In this document: piece by piece, positions 33,328-44,052 of the stretch
Position numbering within the stretch: the first letter of the stretch is position 1
Layout: each line of letters starts with the position of its first letter
Assembly (NCBI GenBank): GCA_022495995.1
Contig: JAFEMH010001452.1
Span: forward strand, 74,501 to 138,500
Direction of reading: 5' to 3'
Source: Adenophora triphylla var. japonica
Lineage: Eukaryota; Streptophyta; Magnoliopsida; Asterales; Campanulaceae
Length of the DNA: 64,000 nt
Notes under the pieces: generated by a model
Told to the model about the DNA's origin: nothing
Database searches by the model: none
Seen by the model: the letters and a program-made list of their open reading frames with translations, nothing else
Translations under genes and position numbers: made by a program

Positions 33328-34059
33328 AGAAGACCAACTGTGCATCTCTTGGCACTCCTTGTAGTGTCGAACTACGCAGACCTAAGCCCTCAAATCTGGG
33401 GGAATGTAGGCAACCTTAATTGGTCCGGTCTAAAAACACACAAAAAAAGTCAAAAGTTTGAATGTCAATCAACACCTCCATCAAACTGCGCACTTTCCAA
33501 AGAGCATGCCCCTAACATCACCTTGACCAAGTCAAACAATGGCAGCAACATCAAAGGACATCCGAAGGTCACTCAACATCAAACGACTGACCCATGTCAA
33601 CTTACAAGCCAGGGGCTTATCTTCGCCCTCACGCGGTTCAAAAAAAAATAAGTTCAAGCAGAAGCTATTGAAACAAGAGGTCGAGAGCCCAGTGCCAACA
33701 AACAAGAGGCAAGGAAGCCACAAAAAAGACCGTCAAAACAACTTGTCAAGGGATCATCCAACCTCCCACTCAAATACAAAACCCAGGCGAAAAGGGATTG
33801 CCGTCAAGGCCCAGGCTACTTCAGTTCGCAAAGACAATAGAAAGGTCTAAAGTTGGACATCATCAAGGCTCACAAAAGAAACAAAAGGCGAACAAGAGAT
33901 CTTGCACCTCGATAAAGCTTTAAAAGTAAATCACAAATCACTAACGATTACAACATTTCTTGATGAGTTCAAGCACGGTCTACTCTCAAGTTCACAACAT
34001 GCTAAAAGACAGCTTGATACATTTACCAAATAATGTGTTTGCAATGCAATGAATAGATA
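33328..34059 (+). other. Non-coding stretch of Tat-1 after pol
   Basis: It contains a structured motif at 33368-33415 just behind the integrase stop. The rest is A-rich sequence with short frames that I do not trust, including a Lys-rich one at 33539-33850. Confidence 0.55.
33368..33415 (+). other. Structured GAACTACG motif, Tat-1 copy
   Basis: In the element's sense the + strand reads CGAACTACG, AGACCTAAGCCCTC, GGGGGAATGTAGGCAACC. It is the reverse-strand equivalent of the copies in Tat-A (22488) and Tat-B (58861), both minus elements, so the sense orientation agrees. The CTACG/TGTAG pairing has one weakened pair. Confidence 0.65.
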
Positions 34060-35538
34060 TCTAGGAGGTCATTCCGCGCCATCTGCGCTTGTCCCCTCAC
34101 CATTCTTCCCTTTCTTCCCTCGTCCCCAGCGAGTCTTCTTTTCCTCCACACGAGCCAGCTCTGCCTCTCTCATTCCGAGATTAGGGGTCCTCCCCGTAAA
34201 GTCAAACAATCCAACAGCTCGTAGGGCTTCATTCGCTCGTGCTTCGGCTCGGATCTCCTCCCTATGAGTCTGTAAAAGAGGACCCCTCTCCGTAAGTAGG
34301 TCAACTCTGGTCTCATAGTCAAACAAAGCGTCTCCTGTAACATCCTGAGGTCAGACCAGGCTTTGAAACTCCTAAGACAATAGCTACGACGGCAATCAGG
34401 CCCCAGAATCGCCTCATGCCTGCTCCCCAGAACCACTTGGGACTGCCCAACGCGCTGCTCATACCAATCCAGGTACTCGGTGGTCAATACAACGCTCTCC
34501 CGACGTCGAAGGAGCACTACAGGAGGGAAAGTGGAAAACTTCCGTACCCTCAGAAAATACAAAAGAGCACCTGGAGCTGCCATGCAAAGAGGAGTCACCT
34601 CCGTTGTGGCAAGGTCATCCCAGCCCAATAAAGGCTCCTGCCTCATCCCGAACTGTCGGGAAACAAGCGACCAAATGTAAAAGGAGGACCAAGACAAACC
34701 TGGAACTATGACAACATAGTACCCTTCCTGAAAGGCCCTCCTAGTCTCGATTCCCCAATGCGGAACCCACCAGCGGATCTGATGTGTACCAAGCTGTGCC
34801 ATCTATCTCTCCCAGGCAGACTAATCCATATCCGATACAAGAGGACGCTGAGCAAATGTCCACGGGCTAAACGACGCCAGAGCCTCACGCATATCATGAA
34901 CCTATCTCCAGTCGCCAGACGATCAATGCCATGAAGGGTCTTCCCCAACACCAATGGCACTATATCCTCTCCGGCTCTGCAGTGCCCTACCACATCCAGC
35001 AAAGCGCCATCGCATACCCCAAGGGAGCTGACCATGAAAAGCGTTGCTATCACGCACAAGGCAAATGCATCCCAGAGACGTCACTCTCGTCATCACTCAT
35101 AAACCGCTGCGACAGCGCAGAAATGTCAATGTGATCAGAATCAAAGGTCATACCCTGCACTTCTTCCAATGAAGTCCGAAGAAAGCATGCAAGCTTCACG
35201 CTCACAGCAACACCGCCAATCAAAGGAAGCGAGATGGCCTCCACCTACGGTCCTCCCATCAAAGCCCAAAAATACTCAAAAGTGGGCGTCATTTCATTGT
35301 AGGAGAAGCTATACACATGCCTCCAAACGTCCCAGAAACTCACGACAGCCTGCAACAATTCCCAATCAGGAACCAACTCCTTAAGGGACCAAACCGAGTA
35401 GAGTCGAAACCTCACCTCAAAAGCCTGCCTATGATGCTTCATACGGTGTCGCATCCACATTTTCATCCGCTCAAGGAATAATGCTTGCCTCTCCTTCGAA
35501 AGCCTCGACAAAATTCTTGGAACATACGAAGAATCCAT
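34060..35538 (-). pseudogene. Antisense DUF7745-like gene of Tat-1
   Basis: The start is at 35538 (MDSSYVPRILSRLSKERQAL). The minus strand then gives WSLKELVPDWELLQAVVSFW and MTPTFEYFWALMGGP, followed by an in-frame TAG at 35245 and a further readable block to 35050. After frameshifts follow VPLVLGKTLHGIDRLATGDR, and VPGLSWSSFYIWSLVSRQFG with a charged tail to about 34060. The W...FWD...F.F...EMTPT.E pattern and the late RQFG motif fit the DUF7745 family of plant proteins of unknown function, recalled from memory. Extra antisense ORFs between pol and the 3' LTR are known in Tat elements. This copy has one TAG and at least two frameshifts. Confidence 0.65.
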
Positions 35539-36020
35539 GGGAAAAATGGAGGTTCCTAGAGAAAATGGGGGAGAAAGCTCGAAATGACTGCAAACGGGAA
35601 GTGGGGAAAGTTCAGACATCCTGAAAACACTTATCCTTTCCCCAAAAGCAAAGAAGATCCGTATGGACCTTTTTACATGCCTAGGTTGTCCGTACGAACC
35701 TTCTTGCAACTTGATCCCACATTTCCAGCACACAGTACAACAGCCACTGTTCCCAGCAGGACCTTGCTCCAAACTGTCCAAATTCTGGCCAAAGCCATTT
35801 CCGGCAAGCATACACTACCCATAAATGCACTCCCAGCTCACGTGGCATGCACAAATAATAAATTAGCAACAATTCCAAGGACAATCCCCGGGAATCACAA
35901 AATACGACATTATATCTTAAAATAAAATACTTGGCTGTGCAAATACAAGTGTTTTATTACAAGTACCCAAAATGTCTGTTTCTAAACAAAAAAAATGGAA
36001 AGAGGGAAAACAAATGAGCC
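35539..36020. other. Spacer between the two antisense genes of Tat-1
   Basis: It holds the degenerate LTR-like palindromes (35655-35705) upstream of the DUF7745-like gene. Otherwise I see nothing beyond AT-rich sequence up to the PMD stop at 36021. Confidence 0.55.
35655..35705. promoter_or_regulatory. Internal copy of the Tat-1 LTR palindrome module
   Basis: GATCCGTATGGACC (about 35655) and TTGTCCGTACGAACC (about 35686) are separated as in the LTR and followed by TTCTTGCAACTT and TCCCACA, matching 637-672. The TATA box is missing. The module lies 120-170 bp before the antisense gene start at 35538. Confidence 0.7.
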
Positions 36021-37487
36021 CTACTCCGACTCGTCATCATCGACCTCAGCAAACGAGAAGTCAGGCATCTCGGCAAACTCGCCAGTCATGCCCTCGTCAT
36101 CCAAATACTGGACCCCCTCCTGAGGCAAGTACTCGAAGTAATCTGCAGGATCGTGCCCAGTGAAATGATCAAAAAAGGAAGGCTCTGACGAACCCTCTCC
36201 CTAAGACTCCTGCGCAGGCAAGAACTGGTGGAAAATCGGTGGCCTCCAGACCCCCGAAGACGTCCCTGCATCCGTACTATACCGCCCCCGAATGGGTCCC
36301 TCCTTCTGCGGCCCTGGCTCAGCCCTCGACGGAGGAATGTCCATAGAATGCCTCGAAGGCATCGGCTCGTACGGCGGCACACGCCGCAAAGACCGGCAAG
36401 ACAGCTTCCCCGCCATCTTCTTCGCAAAAGACCACATCGCCACATAACGGTGGGTCAACGTGTCAAAGGATCTCCCTGAGACCTGCACAAGCAAACAACC
36501 AAAGAAATGCTCAGCAAAAGAGATATAATCATACTCAACAAAAAGAGAAAAATACATAAAAGATGCCAAGATGGAAAAGAGTAAGCACACTCACCGGCGC
36601 ATCCGGGTCAACCCGATAGGCAGCAGGAGCCTGCTCAGGGACGGGTACCAACGCCCTCCGCCTCGACGAATCCCCGCGCACATATGTAAAGTCCGGCCCA
36701 GGCACCGGAACATTTGGAGGATGTGGTGGGCCATCCCGCCTCTCTCTCGCCAATACCTATGGCGTCTTCAGCTTCCTCCTGATGAAGGCCCCGTATGCCT
36801 TGCCAAACAAAATAAACTCCTTGGCACTCACGCTGCCCAAGTACCTGTCGTACTCTAACACATCCATGTCGAGGGAATGTATCATCCCAAAAGGAGGATC
36901 CCTCGAAGCCATAGAGGGCACACCAGGGCCATGCTGCCAAAAGACCCTCTCCCCCAAGTACATAACATCTTCCTCTGCTGTGTCACCACGGGACCACCCT
37001 CGAGCTCGTTGCCGCCATACCGAGCCCAGGGATACAGCTCAAACTCCGCCAAGCTATCCTTCTTCAGGAACTCCTGTATATCTCGATAGGCGATGGTGAG
37101 CTTCCCCCTGTTCGTCCTCCTCCTCCTCAACTGACAGGCCTAGCCTAGCATAGCAGGATAGGCCTCCATGGCCTTAGCATCCCGATCCCACGAAAAGCAC
37201 CGAAAGATCTCATAAAACCACACCTGCGACGAAAATAGATAAAGCTCAGGACAAAAGAAAACGGAGAAATGACAAACTGCTAAATCACAAACAACAATAA
37301 ACTCAAACCTCCATAGCAAAATCAAAGCATCCCAAGGAACTGGCCATGCCTCGGCTAAATCGGTCCAAGGAAAAATAGAGCTCGGCTAAGCCTGCCTCGC
37401 CCCAAGCAATCTCACCAACTCTCTCCAAATCCACTAAGCTCTCCAGCAGAGGAAAAGGAGCCGAGGTAGAGTGATTCGAGAACAAAG
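36021..37487 (-). pseudogene. Antisense PMD gene of Tat-1, exons 2 (end) to 4
   Basis: On the minus strand exon 2 continues with LVDLERVGEIAWGEAGLAEL and ends GAG|GTTTGA at 37309. Exon 3 (37223-36595) starts VWFYEIFRCFSW and ends GCGCCG|GTGAGT. Exon 4 (36482-36021) starts VSGRSFDTLTHRYVAMWSFA and ends in an acidic tail before TAG. Introns are about 85 and 112 bp and sit at the same places as in Tat-B. A TAG near 37140 and a frameshift near 36960 disable exon 3. Tekay splits the gene at 37488; the first half of exon 2 is at 46906-47431. PMD function in retroelements is unknown. Confidence 0.75.
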
Positions 37488-38968
37488 TGTCACGACCCTA
37501 AGCCTAGGCACATTCTTGGTTACACGTGAAGCACGTGGGGTTGGGTATGCCTTGCATATCATCCTTGGTTTGTTGACATTTGATTGCTTACGTGTTCATT
37601 TTGAGCCATTTTGTTGCACTATGTGATTTTTAGATGTTATAACTTGATTTAATGCTATAATGTCTAAACAAAGGAAGTTTGTGTAGTTTATTGGTGACAC
37701 TTAAAACATGGTTGAAAGTGGTTCAAAATGGTTGAGGAGCTTAAGTGTAAAACAAAGCTTAAGGTAGTTGTTTGTTAAAGTTCAAACTTGGAGGAGCTAT
37801 TATGAAAATGTTTTATATATATCTTCTTCAAGCTTCCTTAGGAAGCTTATTTACGTTCTTCAGCCTTCTCCTTGTTTCCATCAGCCATGGATGTTCCCAA
37901 ACCCTTATTTAACTTATAAAAATTGTAGAAATTCAGCCTTAGAGAAGTTGTTGTTTTCAACTTGGATTTATTGCAAAGGAAGTTGATAGGAGCAAGATAT
38001 CCACCTTCATCTTCTTTTATTTTGATAATCCTTGGGTAAGTTATTATGGTTCTAATTCAATAACTACTCACTTGTGTTTAATCATGTTATTGTGAACTGG
38101 TGAAGGGTTATTGAGAAGTTGGGTAAGTATTGTGATGTTTGATAAGGAAACACACTAGGTTGGTGTTAATTCACATGGCCTAGGGTGGTGTTATAGATTG
38201 GTACTTGTTGTATTCATGTTGTATATGTGTTATAAGACTTAAAGGGAGTATATTAGTGTCCCAAACCAATTTTATTCCTGCCGTAAATTGCCTTGAGTTA
38301 GCTGAGAGCAAAGGTGGCAGAAACTGTTGTTGTTGCTGTGTGTTCTGCTGATGTTTTGACTACAGCAAGGGTTTTTGGTGGAAGGGCACGACTCGTGCCT
38401 ATGAGCACGAGTCGTGACCCTCAGGGGACACTCGTGGAAGGTAGTCGTGAGCCATGGTGCAGTCGTGCAGGGGAGATGCACGACTCGTGCTATCCTACAC
38501 GACTCGTGCTCAAAATTGCCTTGAGTGAGCACCTTTGCAAGCTTGTAAACCTAGTCTAATGAGTATAGTATTAATCACTCTTTAATTATACTTTTAGTAC
38601 AAGTTTAGTACAACATTGTAGAACTTGGAATTGGCCAAAAAGAGAATGGAAATAGCTTTAAATATTGACCCAAAGTTGCTTGAAAGGCATGTTTGAAGCT
38701 GAACCATTTACACTGTAGCCTTGGTCCATGTTTGAGTCATTGGAAACCTAGGCTAAACAACTCGGATTGGAACACTTTTTGATCTTGTATTTAGTACAAC
38801 TTTAGTACTGCATAATGGAGTTTAAATTGGGCCAAAAAGATATTGATAAGGTCCTTAAATAATGTCTCAAAAATGCTTGAGAAGCGATTATGAAACTTGA
38901 ACCAAATGTTATAAAACTTGGTTTTTTGAACTTGAACCCTAAAGGGAAGTTGTTCAATGTTGTATTGT
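37488..38968 (+). repeat. Tekay 5' LTR, truncated
   Basis: It aligns without large gaps to 44053-45532 and stops after GTTGTATTGT; the remaining 1.4 kb seen in the 3' LTR is missing. A TATATATA stretch lies near 37812. Palindromic CACGACTCGTG/CACGAGTCGTG words occur at 38386-38398, 38405-38416, 38478-38490 and 38498-38509. Confidence 0.9.
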
Positions 38969-39159
38969 TAATTTAAATGTAGTAGTGTATGGATGCTTTT
39001 AAATAGGTTTATGTACGTATGTTAGCTGGGAGCCAATGTTGATGCTATGAAATCCATAGTTTTAGTGTAAATGTAGTGTATGCATGCTTTTAAATCAGTT
39101 TAAATGTTGCATTTATATATACAATTTCAAAGTAATAATCTCGCTTATTTTATTTATAG

Positions 39160-39752
39160 GAAAGGGAGTATGGTCCGAATATCAGTTTTGTTGATGTTTA
39201 CGCTAGCACCCATATTCGGAATTCTACAGCGCCCGATCAACCTCCGCAATGGGTTGACGATCGATCTGCTAATGCCTTTGTAAGTAAACTATCATTAAAT
39301 GACTTGATTTTGAATATGTAAATTTATTTATGTACCTTACATTGTGTATATGATTATAATTGTTTGTTTTATTTTTCAGTCTGCATATCAAGCCGCCGTT
39401 GTTCCCGAAGGAACGCCTCCCGGCGAGCCCGTCCCCTTTCGTGCTCGATGTTTGGCACGAGGTCACCTCTCGGGGACATCCAAGGAGAGGAGCCCGAGTG
39501 TTAGGGATGGGCGATTACGGGCGACAATGCCCGTCGATGTCGACCGGCCGTCGGCGAAATGTAGCCCAGCCCACGTTTCATGATCCGAGGGTCGACACTC
39601 TGGAGGCTGCGTTGGAGGAGGAGAAACGCGAGCGGGCAAAGCTTGCGGATGCTTTGGCGGTTCGGACGCAGATGCGGGAGGAGAACGATCGACGTCATGC
39701 GAGAGATACAAAGACAAAGCATGCGAGACTCAAAGACAATTGGCGCCGTTGA
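39160..39752 (+). pseudogene. CACTA transposon gene, terminal exons
   Basis: One exon (about 39160-39281) reads EYGPNISFVDVYASTHIRNS and PPQWVDDRSANAF and ends at GTAAGT. After a TTTTCAG acceptor (about 39379) the next exon starts SAYQAAVVPEGTPP; a frameshift then leads to VWHEVTSRGHPRRGARVLGM and a coiled coil (VDTLEAALEEEKRERAKLAD) to 39752. This resembles the second, TnpA/Ptta-like or TNP2 C-terminal region of plant CACTA elements (LW.EV.....GRV.G.G pattern). It is incomplete at the 5' side and frameshifted. Which of the two CACTA genes it is remains uncertain. Confidence 0.65.
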
Positions 39753-39883
39753 TGGCTCATCTCGGCCAGACTCCCGGGGTAATTTCCGCGTCCCCCGGGT
39801 TGATTGCGGATTTTTTTAGACATTTTTGTATTAAATTATACTTGTTTGTAAACATTTGAGACATTTGGTACCCGCGGGAGCCC

Positions 39884-40012
39884 CTCCCCCCCTCTCCCCC
39901 GCTCCACCCCTCTCCCCCTCTCCCCCTCCCCCTCCCCCTCTCCCCCTCCCACCTCCCCCTCCCCCTCTCCCCCTCTCCCCCTCTCCCCCTCCCCCTCTCC
40001 CCTCTCCTCCCG
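39884..40012. repeat. CCCCTCTCC low-complexity tract
   Basis: Nearly pure C/T sequence built of CCCCTCTC and CCCCTCC units inside the CACTA 3' region. Confidence 0.9.
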
Positions 40013-40154
40013 AATTGGTACGGTGGTATTTAGTTTTTATTTGGTACGCCGATAATTGAATTTTAGTTTTTATAGTTTTAGTTTTATAAATTGAAATGTT
40101 ATATCAGGTACAAAAAATTTTGGTTTATTGATATTTTAAATTATTTTTTTTAAA

Positions 40155-40721
40155 TTTATTTCAGAATCAGCGACGGAATTTTCCGTCGCTGAAATTAATG
40201 CTGAAATAAAAATTAATTAAATAAATTAATTTCGACGGAATTTCCGCCGCTATAATCATTTAATTTTTATTTAATTTTTGATTTCGGCGGCGGAAATTTC
40301 CATCGCCGTAATAAAATTTAAATTAAAATTAAATAATTTCGGCGACGGTAATTTCCGCCGAAATAATTTAATTTTAATTTAAATTTTATTACAAATGACG
40401 GAAATTTTCGCTGAAATTAATTTAATTAAATTAATTTTTATTACAGCGACGGAAATTTCCGCCGCTGAAATGAAAATTTAATTAAATTAAATTAATATAG
40501 CAGCGGAATTTTCCGTCGCTGAAACCATTAATTCACCGGCGGAATTAATTCCGTCGGTAAAAGAAAAAAATAGCGGCGGAAATTGACCCGTCGGAGCACT
40601 GCGACGAGCTGGTAGCGGCGGACCACCGACGGAATTTTTCCGTCGGTGATTTATTTTAGCGACGGAAATATAATTTTAGCGGCGGAAATTTTCGTCGCTA
40701 AATGACCTTTTTCTGGTAGTG
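40155..40721. repeat. CACTA subterminal inverted repeats and terminal inverted repeat
   Basis: Roughly ten GCGACGGAAATTTCCGNCGC-like units in both orientations, separated by AATTTAATTAAA spacers. They end in the TIR at about 40706-40721. Such arrays bind the element's transposase in known CACTA elements. Confidence 0.85.
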
Positions 40722-43700
40722 CCTGGATCGTCTCATTCATATGTGGCATCTCATTTTGCATTTACATTGCATAAGTTACCTATGTTGTTACCTTATGTGC
40801 TAGAGGTTTCTACTCCTGTGGGAGAGCACCTCGAATCCTCTCTGATCTATTATGGCTGTGAGGTCATTATTTGTGGGCATGTATTGCCAGTGGATTTGGT
40901 CGAGTTACCAATCCAAGATTTTGATGTTATTTTAGGCATGGACTGGTTGAGTTCTTGTCATGCCTTGGTGGACTGTCACAGAAAGCGAGTCACCTTTTCT
41001 ATGCCTGATGTGCCTGTATTTTTTTTTGATGCTGATAAATCTTTATTTGGCATTCATGTTATTTCTGCACTAAAGGCTAGAAAGTTGTTATCTAAGGGGT
41101 GTGAAGGTTACTTGGCATATGTGTTAGACTCTAATAGGAAATCTCCTGAGTTATCTTCTGTGCCAGTTGTGAATGAGTTCAGTGACGTATTTTCAACTGA
41201 GTATAGTATGCCTCCAGATAGAGAAGTGGAGTTTTGTATTGATTTATTGCCAGGTACTTCACCAATTTCTAAGGCACCCTACAGAATGGCTCCAGCTGAG
41301 TTGAAAGAATTGAAACTTCAGTTGCAGGAGTTGCTTGATAGGGGTTTTATTCATCCCAGTGTATCACCCTGGGGAGCACCAGTGTTGTTTGTCAGGAAGA
41401 AGGATGGTACCTTGCGATTGTGTATTGATTACAGACTACTGAATCAAGCTACAATTAAGAACAAATATCCTCTTCCTCACATTGATGATTTGTTTGATCA
41501 ACTTCAAGGTTCCGTTATATATTCTAAGTTGGATTTACGTAGCGGATACCATCAGTTGAAGATCAAGCCAGATGATGTGTCTAAGACAGCTTTCAGAACA
41601 AGGTACGACCACTATGAATTTCTTGTTATGCCATTTGGGTTGACCAATGCACCGACAGTCTTTATGGATATGATGAACATGATCTTCAAGCCGTATCTTG
41701 ACAATTTCGTGGTTGTTGTTATTGATGATATCCTGGTATACTCAAAATCCATGGAAGATCACGAGAGGCACTTGAGAATTGTCTTATCCGTGCTTCGTGA
41801 GAAACAGTTGTTTGCAAAGTTCAGCAAGTGTGAATTCTGGCTGGAACATATTTCTTTCTTGGGTCACGTGGTATCCAGTAATGGTATTGCAGTGGATCCT
41901 TCAAAGATTGAGGCCGTAGTCAACTGGAAACAACCTTCTACTATGACAGAGGTTCGTAGTTTCCTTGGTTTAGCGGGGTACTATTGAAGATTTATTGAAG
42001 GATTTTCGAGGATTGCAACTCCGTTGACCAGATTCACTAGGAAGGATGTACCATTTGTTTGGGATGCTAAGTGTGAAGCTGGCTTTACTGAACTGAAGAA
42101 GAGATTGACTTCAGCTCCTATTCTTACACTTCAAGAGGGTTGTGAGAACTTTGTTATATTCAGTGATGCCTCTAAAGAGGGTCTGGGATGTGTTCTTATG
42201 CAGAATGGAAAGGTAATTGCGTATGCTTCGAGGAAGTTATCACCAGCGGAGCAGAATTATCCTACCCACGATATGGAGTTGGCTGCCATTGTGTTTGCCT
42301 TGCATAAGTGGAAGCATTACTTGTATGGGGCAAAGTTTGAGATATTTACAGATCATAAGAGTTTGAAGTACTTGTTTACTCAGAAGGAACTGAACAACAG
42401 ACAGAGGCGATGGTTGGAGCTTCTGAAGGATTATGATTGTGTCATTTCTTAACATCTTGGGAAGGCCAATATGGTAGCTGATGCTATTAGCCGTAAGGCT
42501 CATCTATCATCCTTGCTATCTCGGGAGGTGAGAGGTGATATGTTGTTTGCTAATGTGAGAGCTGTTCCTACTCTTTATGGAGATCTTATGGAAGCTCAGT
42601 TACATGATGATAAATTGATGAAAATTAGGGAGAAATTGCAAGATGGCAAGTTTGGGGAGTTTTAATTTAACAAAGATGGAATTCTCACCTTCAAAGGCAG
42701 AATTTGTGTACCTTCTTCCCCAGAAATCAAAAGGCAGGTATTAGAGGATGGCCATAAGTCCAGATTTGCTATTCATCCAGGAAGCACCAAGATGTATCAG
42801 GATCTGAAAAGGGGCTACTGGTGGAATGGCATGAAAAAGGAGATTGCAGAGTTCGTGTCAAAGTGTTTGACTTGCCAACAGATTAAAGCGGAGCATCAGA
42901 GGCCAGCTAGATTGCTTCAGCCACTTGATATTCCTGAGTGGAAGTGGGAGGGCATTTCTATGGATTTCGTGACTGGATTGCCTCCTACTCCGCGAAAGAT
43001 GGATGCTATATGGGTGATTGTGGATCGGTTGACCAAATCAGCTCATTTCCATCCAGTTTCAACCAAGTATTCCTTGGAGAGATTGGCTCAGTTGTATATT
43101 CACGAGATTGTGAGATTGCACGGAGTACCTGTCAACATTGTGTCTGATAGGGACCCGAGATTCACTTCACGATTTTGGAGGGCTTTGCATGAGGCCCTGG
43201 GATCTAAGTTGAGCTTCACTACAACATTTCATCCTCAGACTGATGGGCAGACAGAGAGGACCATTCAGATTCTCGAGGACATGCTACGAGCTTGTGTGAT
43301 GGACTTCCAGTTATCCTGGGAAGACCATTTGCCTTTAGTGGAGTTTGCCTACAATAATAGCTACCAGTCCAGCATTGAGATGGCACCATATGAGGCACTA
43401 TATGGGAGAAAGTGTAGGTCCCCAATGTGTTGGGACGAGGTTGGTGAGGCTAGACTTTGGGATCCAGATTTGGTTAGAGACTCAACTGAGAAGAACAAGG
43501 TGATCCGTGACAGATTGAGGACAACCCAGAGTCTTCAGAAGAGTTATGCCGACACGAGAAGAAGGGAGTTATCCTTTCAGGTTGGTGATTTTGTGTTCTT
43601 GAAGATCTCACCAAGAACGGGGATCAAAAGGTTTGGCAACAAAGGGAAATTGGCTCCGAGGTTTGTTGGTCCATTTGAGGTGTTAGAGAAGGTAGGTGAG

Positions 43701-43826
43701 TTAGCCTATCGTTTGGCTCTACTACCATCTCTTTCTTCTCTCCATGATGTGTTTAATGTGTCAATGTTGAGGAAGTATTGCTATGATTCCTCACATGTGT
43801 TGAGTTCTCCTCCTGAGGATGTCTAG
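40722..43826 (+). pseudogene. Tekay protease, RT, RNase H and integrase
   Basis: Protease begins just after its catalytic Asp codon ([11 protein letters not shown], later [11 protein letters not shown]). RT shows [33 protein letters not shown] and [10 protein letters not shown], with IDDI as catalytic site. RNase H has [18 protein letters not shown] and [11 protein letters not shown]. Integrase has an HHCC finger ending CLTCQQIK, MDFVTGLPPTP, VSDRDPRFTSRFW and TDGQTERTIQILEDMLR, then a GPFEV module. Stops lie at 41985 (TGA), 42450 (TAA) and 42663 (TAA). Gag is missing, so the element was not functional even apart from the stops. Confidence 0.92.
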
Positions 43827-44040
43827 GTGGATATGACCTATGTTGAGGTACCATTGCGGATTCTGGAGAGGCAGGTCTGGGAATTGTGTACCAAGAGTAT
43901 TCCCGTGGTGAAAGTTCTTTGGAAGAATCACACCATTGAGAAAGCTACTTGGGAATTGGAATCAGAGATGAGGCAAAAGTATCCTGAGTTGTTTGATCAT
44001 TCAGGTAAGTTAAGTCCAAATTCAGGACGAAATTTATTTA
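43827..44040 (+). pseudogene. Tekay integrase tail with chromodomain-like motif
   Basis: After a TAG the frame continues VDMTYVEVPLRILERQVWEL and PVVKVLWKNHTIEKATWELE. The KVLW.N....EATWE pattern is the chromodomain remnant that steers chromovirus integration to particular chromatin. It closes at TGA just before the polypurine tract. Confidence 0.85.
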
Positions 44041-44052
44041 AGGGGGAGTGAG
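44040..44052 (+). other. Polypurine tract of Tekay
   Basis: AAGGGGGAGTGAG directly precedes the 3' LTR (TGTCATGACCC) and would prime plus-strand synthesis. Confidence 0.85.

Larger units (their letters stand above)
38969..40721 (+). mobile_element. 3' part of a CACTA (En/Spm) DNA transposon
   Basis: The right end reads, on the minus strand, CACTACCAGAAAAAGG, a standard CACTA terminal inverted repeat. About 550 bp of subterminal GCGACGGAAATTTCCG-type repeats precede it, and the last exons of a CACTA gene lie further left. The left terminus is absent. It abuts truncated Tekay LTR at 38968 and Tekay protease codons at 40722, so a deletion has removed the left part of CACTA together with Tekay LTR end, PBS and gag. 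Confidence 0.88.

Noticed and set aside
33539..33850. Lys-rich frame after the Tat-1 integrase
   Set aside because: Composition-driven, no conserved pattern, and it overlaps the usual non-coding segment of Tat elements.
37488..38968. Host gene suggested by intron-like text (GGTAAGTTATTATGG) in the Tekay LTR
   Set aside because: The same sequence recurs in the 3' LTR, so it is LTR; no frame supports a gene.
39856..40059. Proline/serine-rich frame
   Set aside because: It is a translation of the CCCCTCTCC microsatellite in CACTA.
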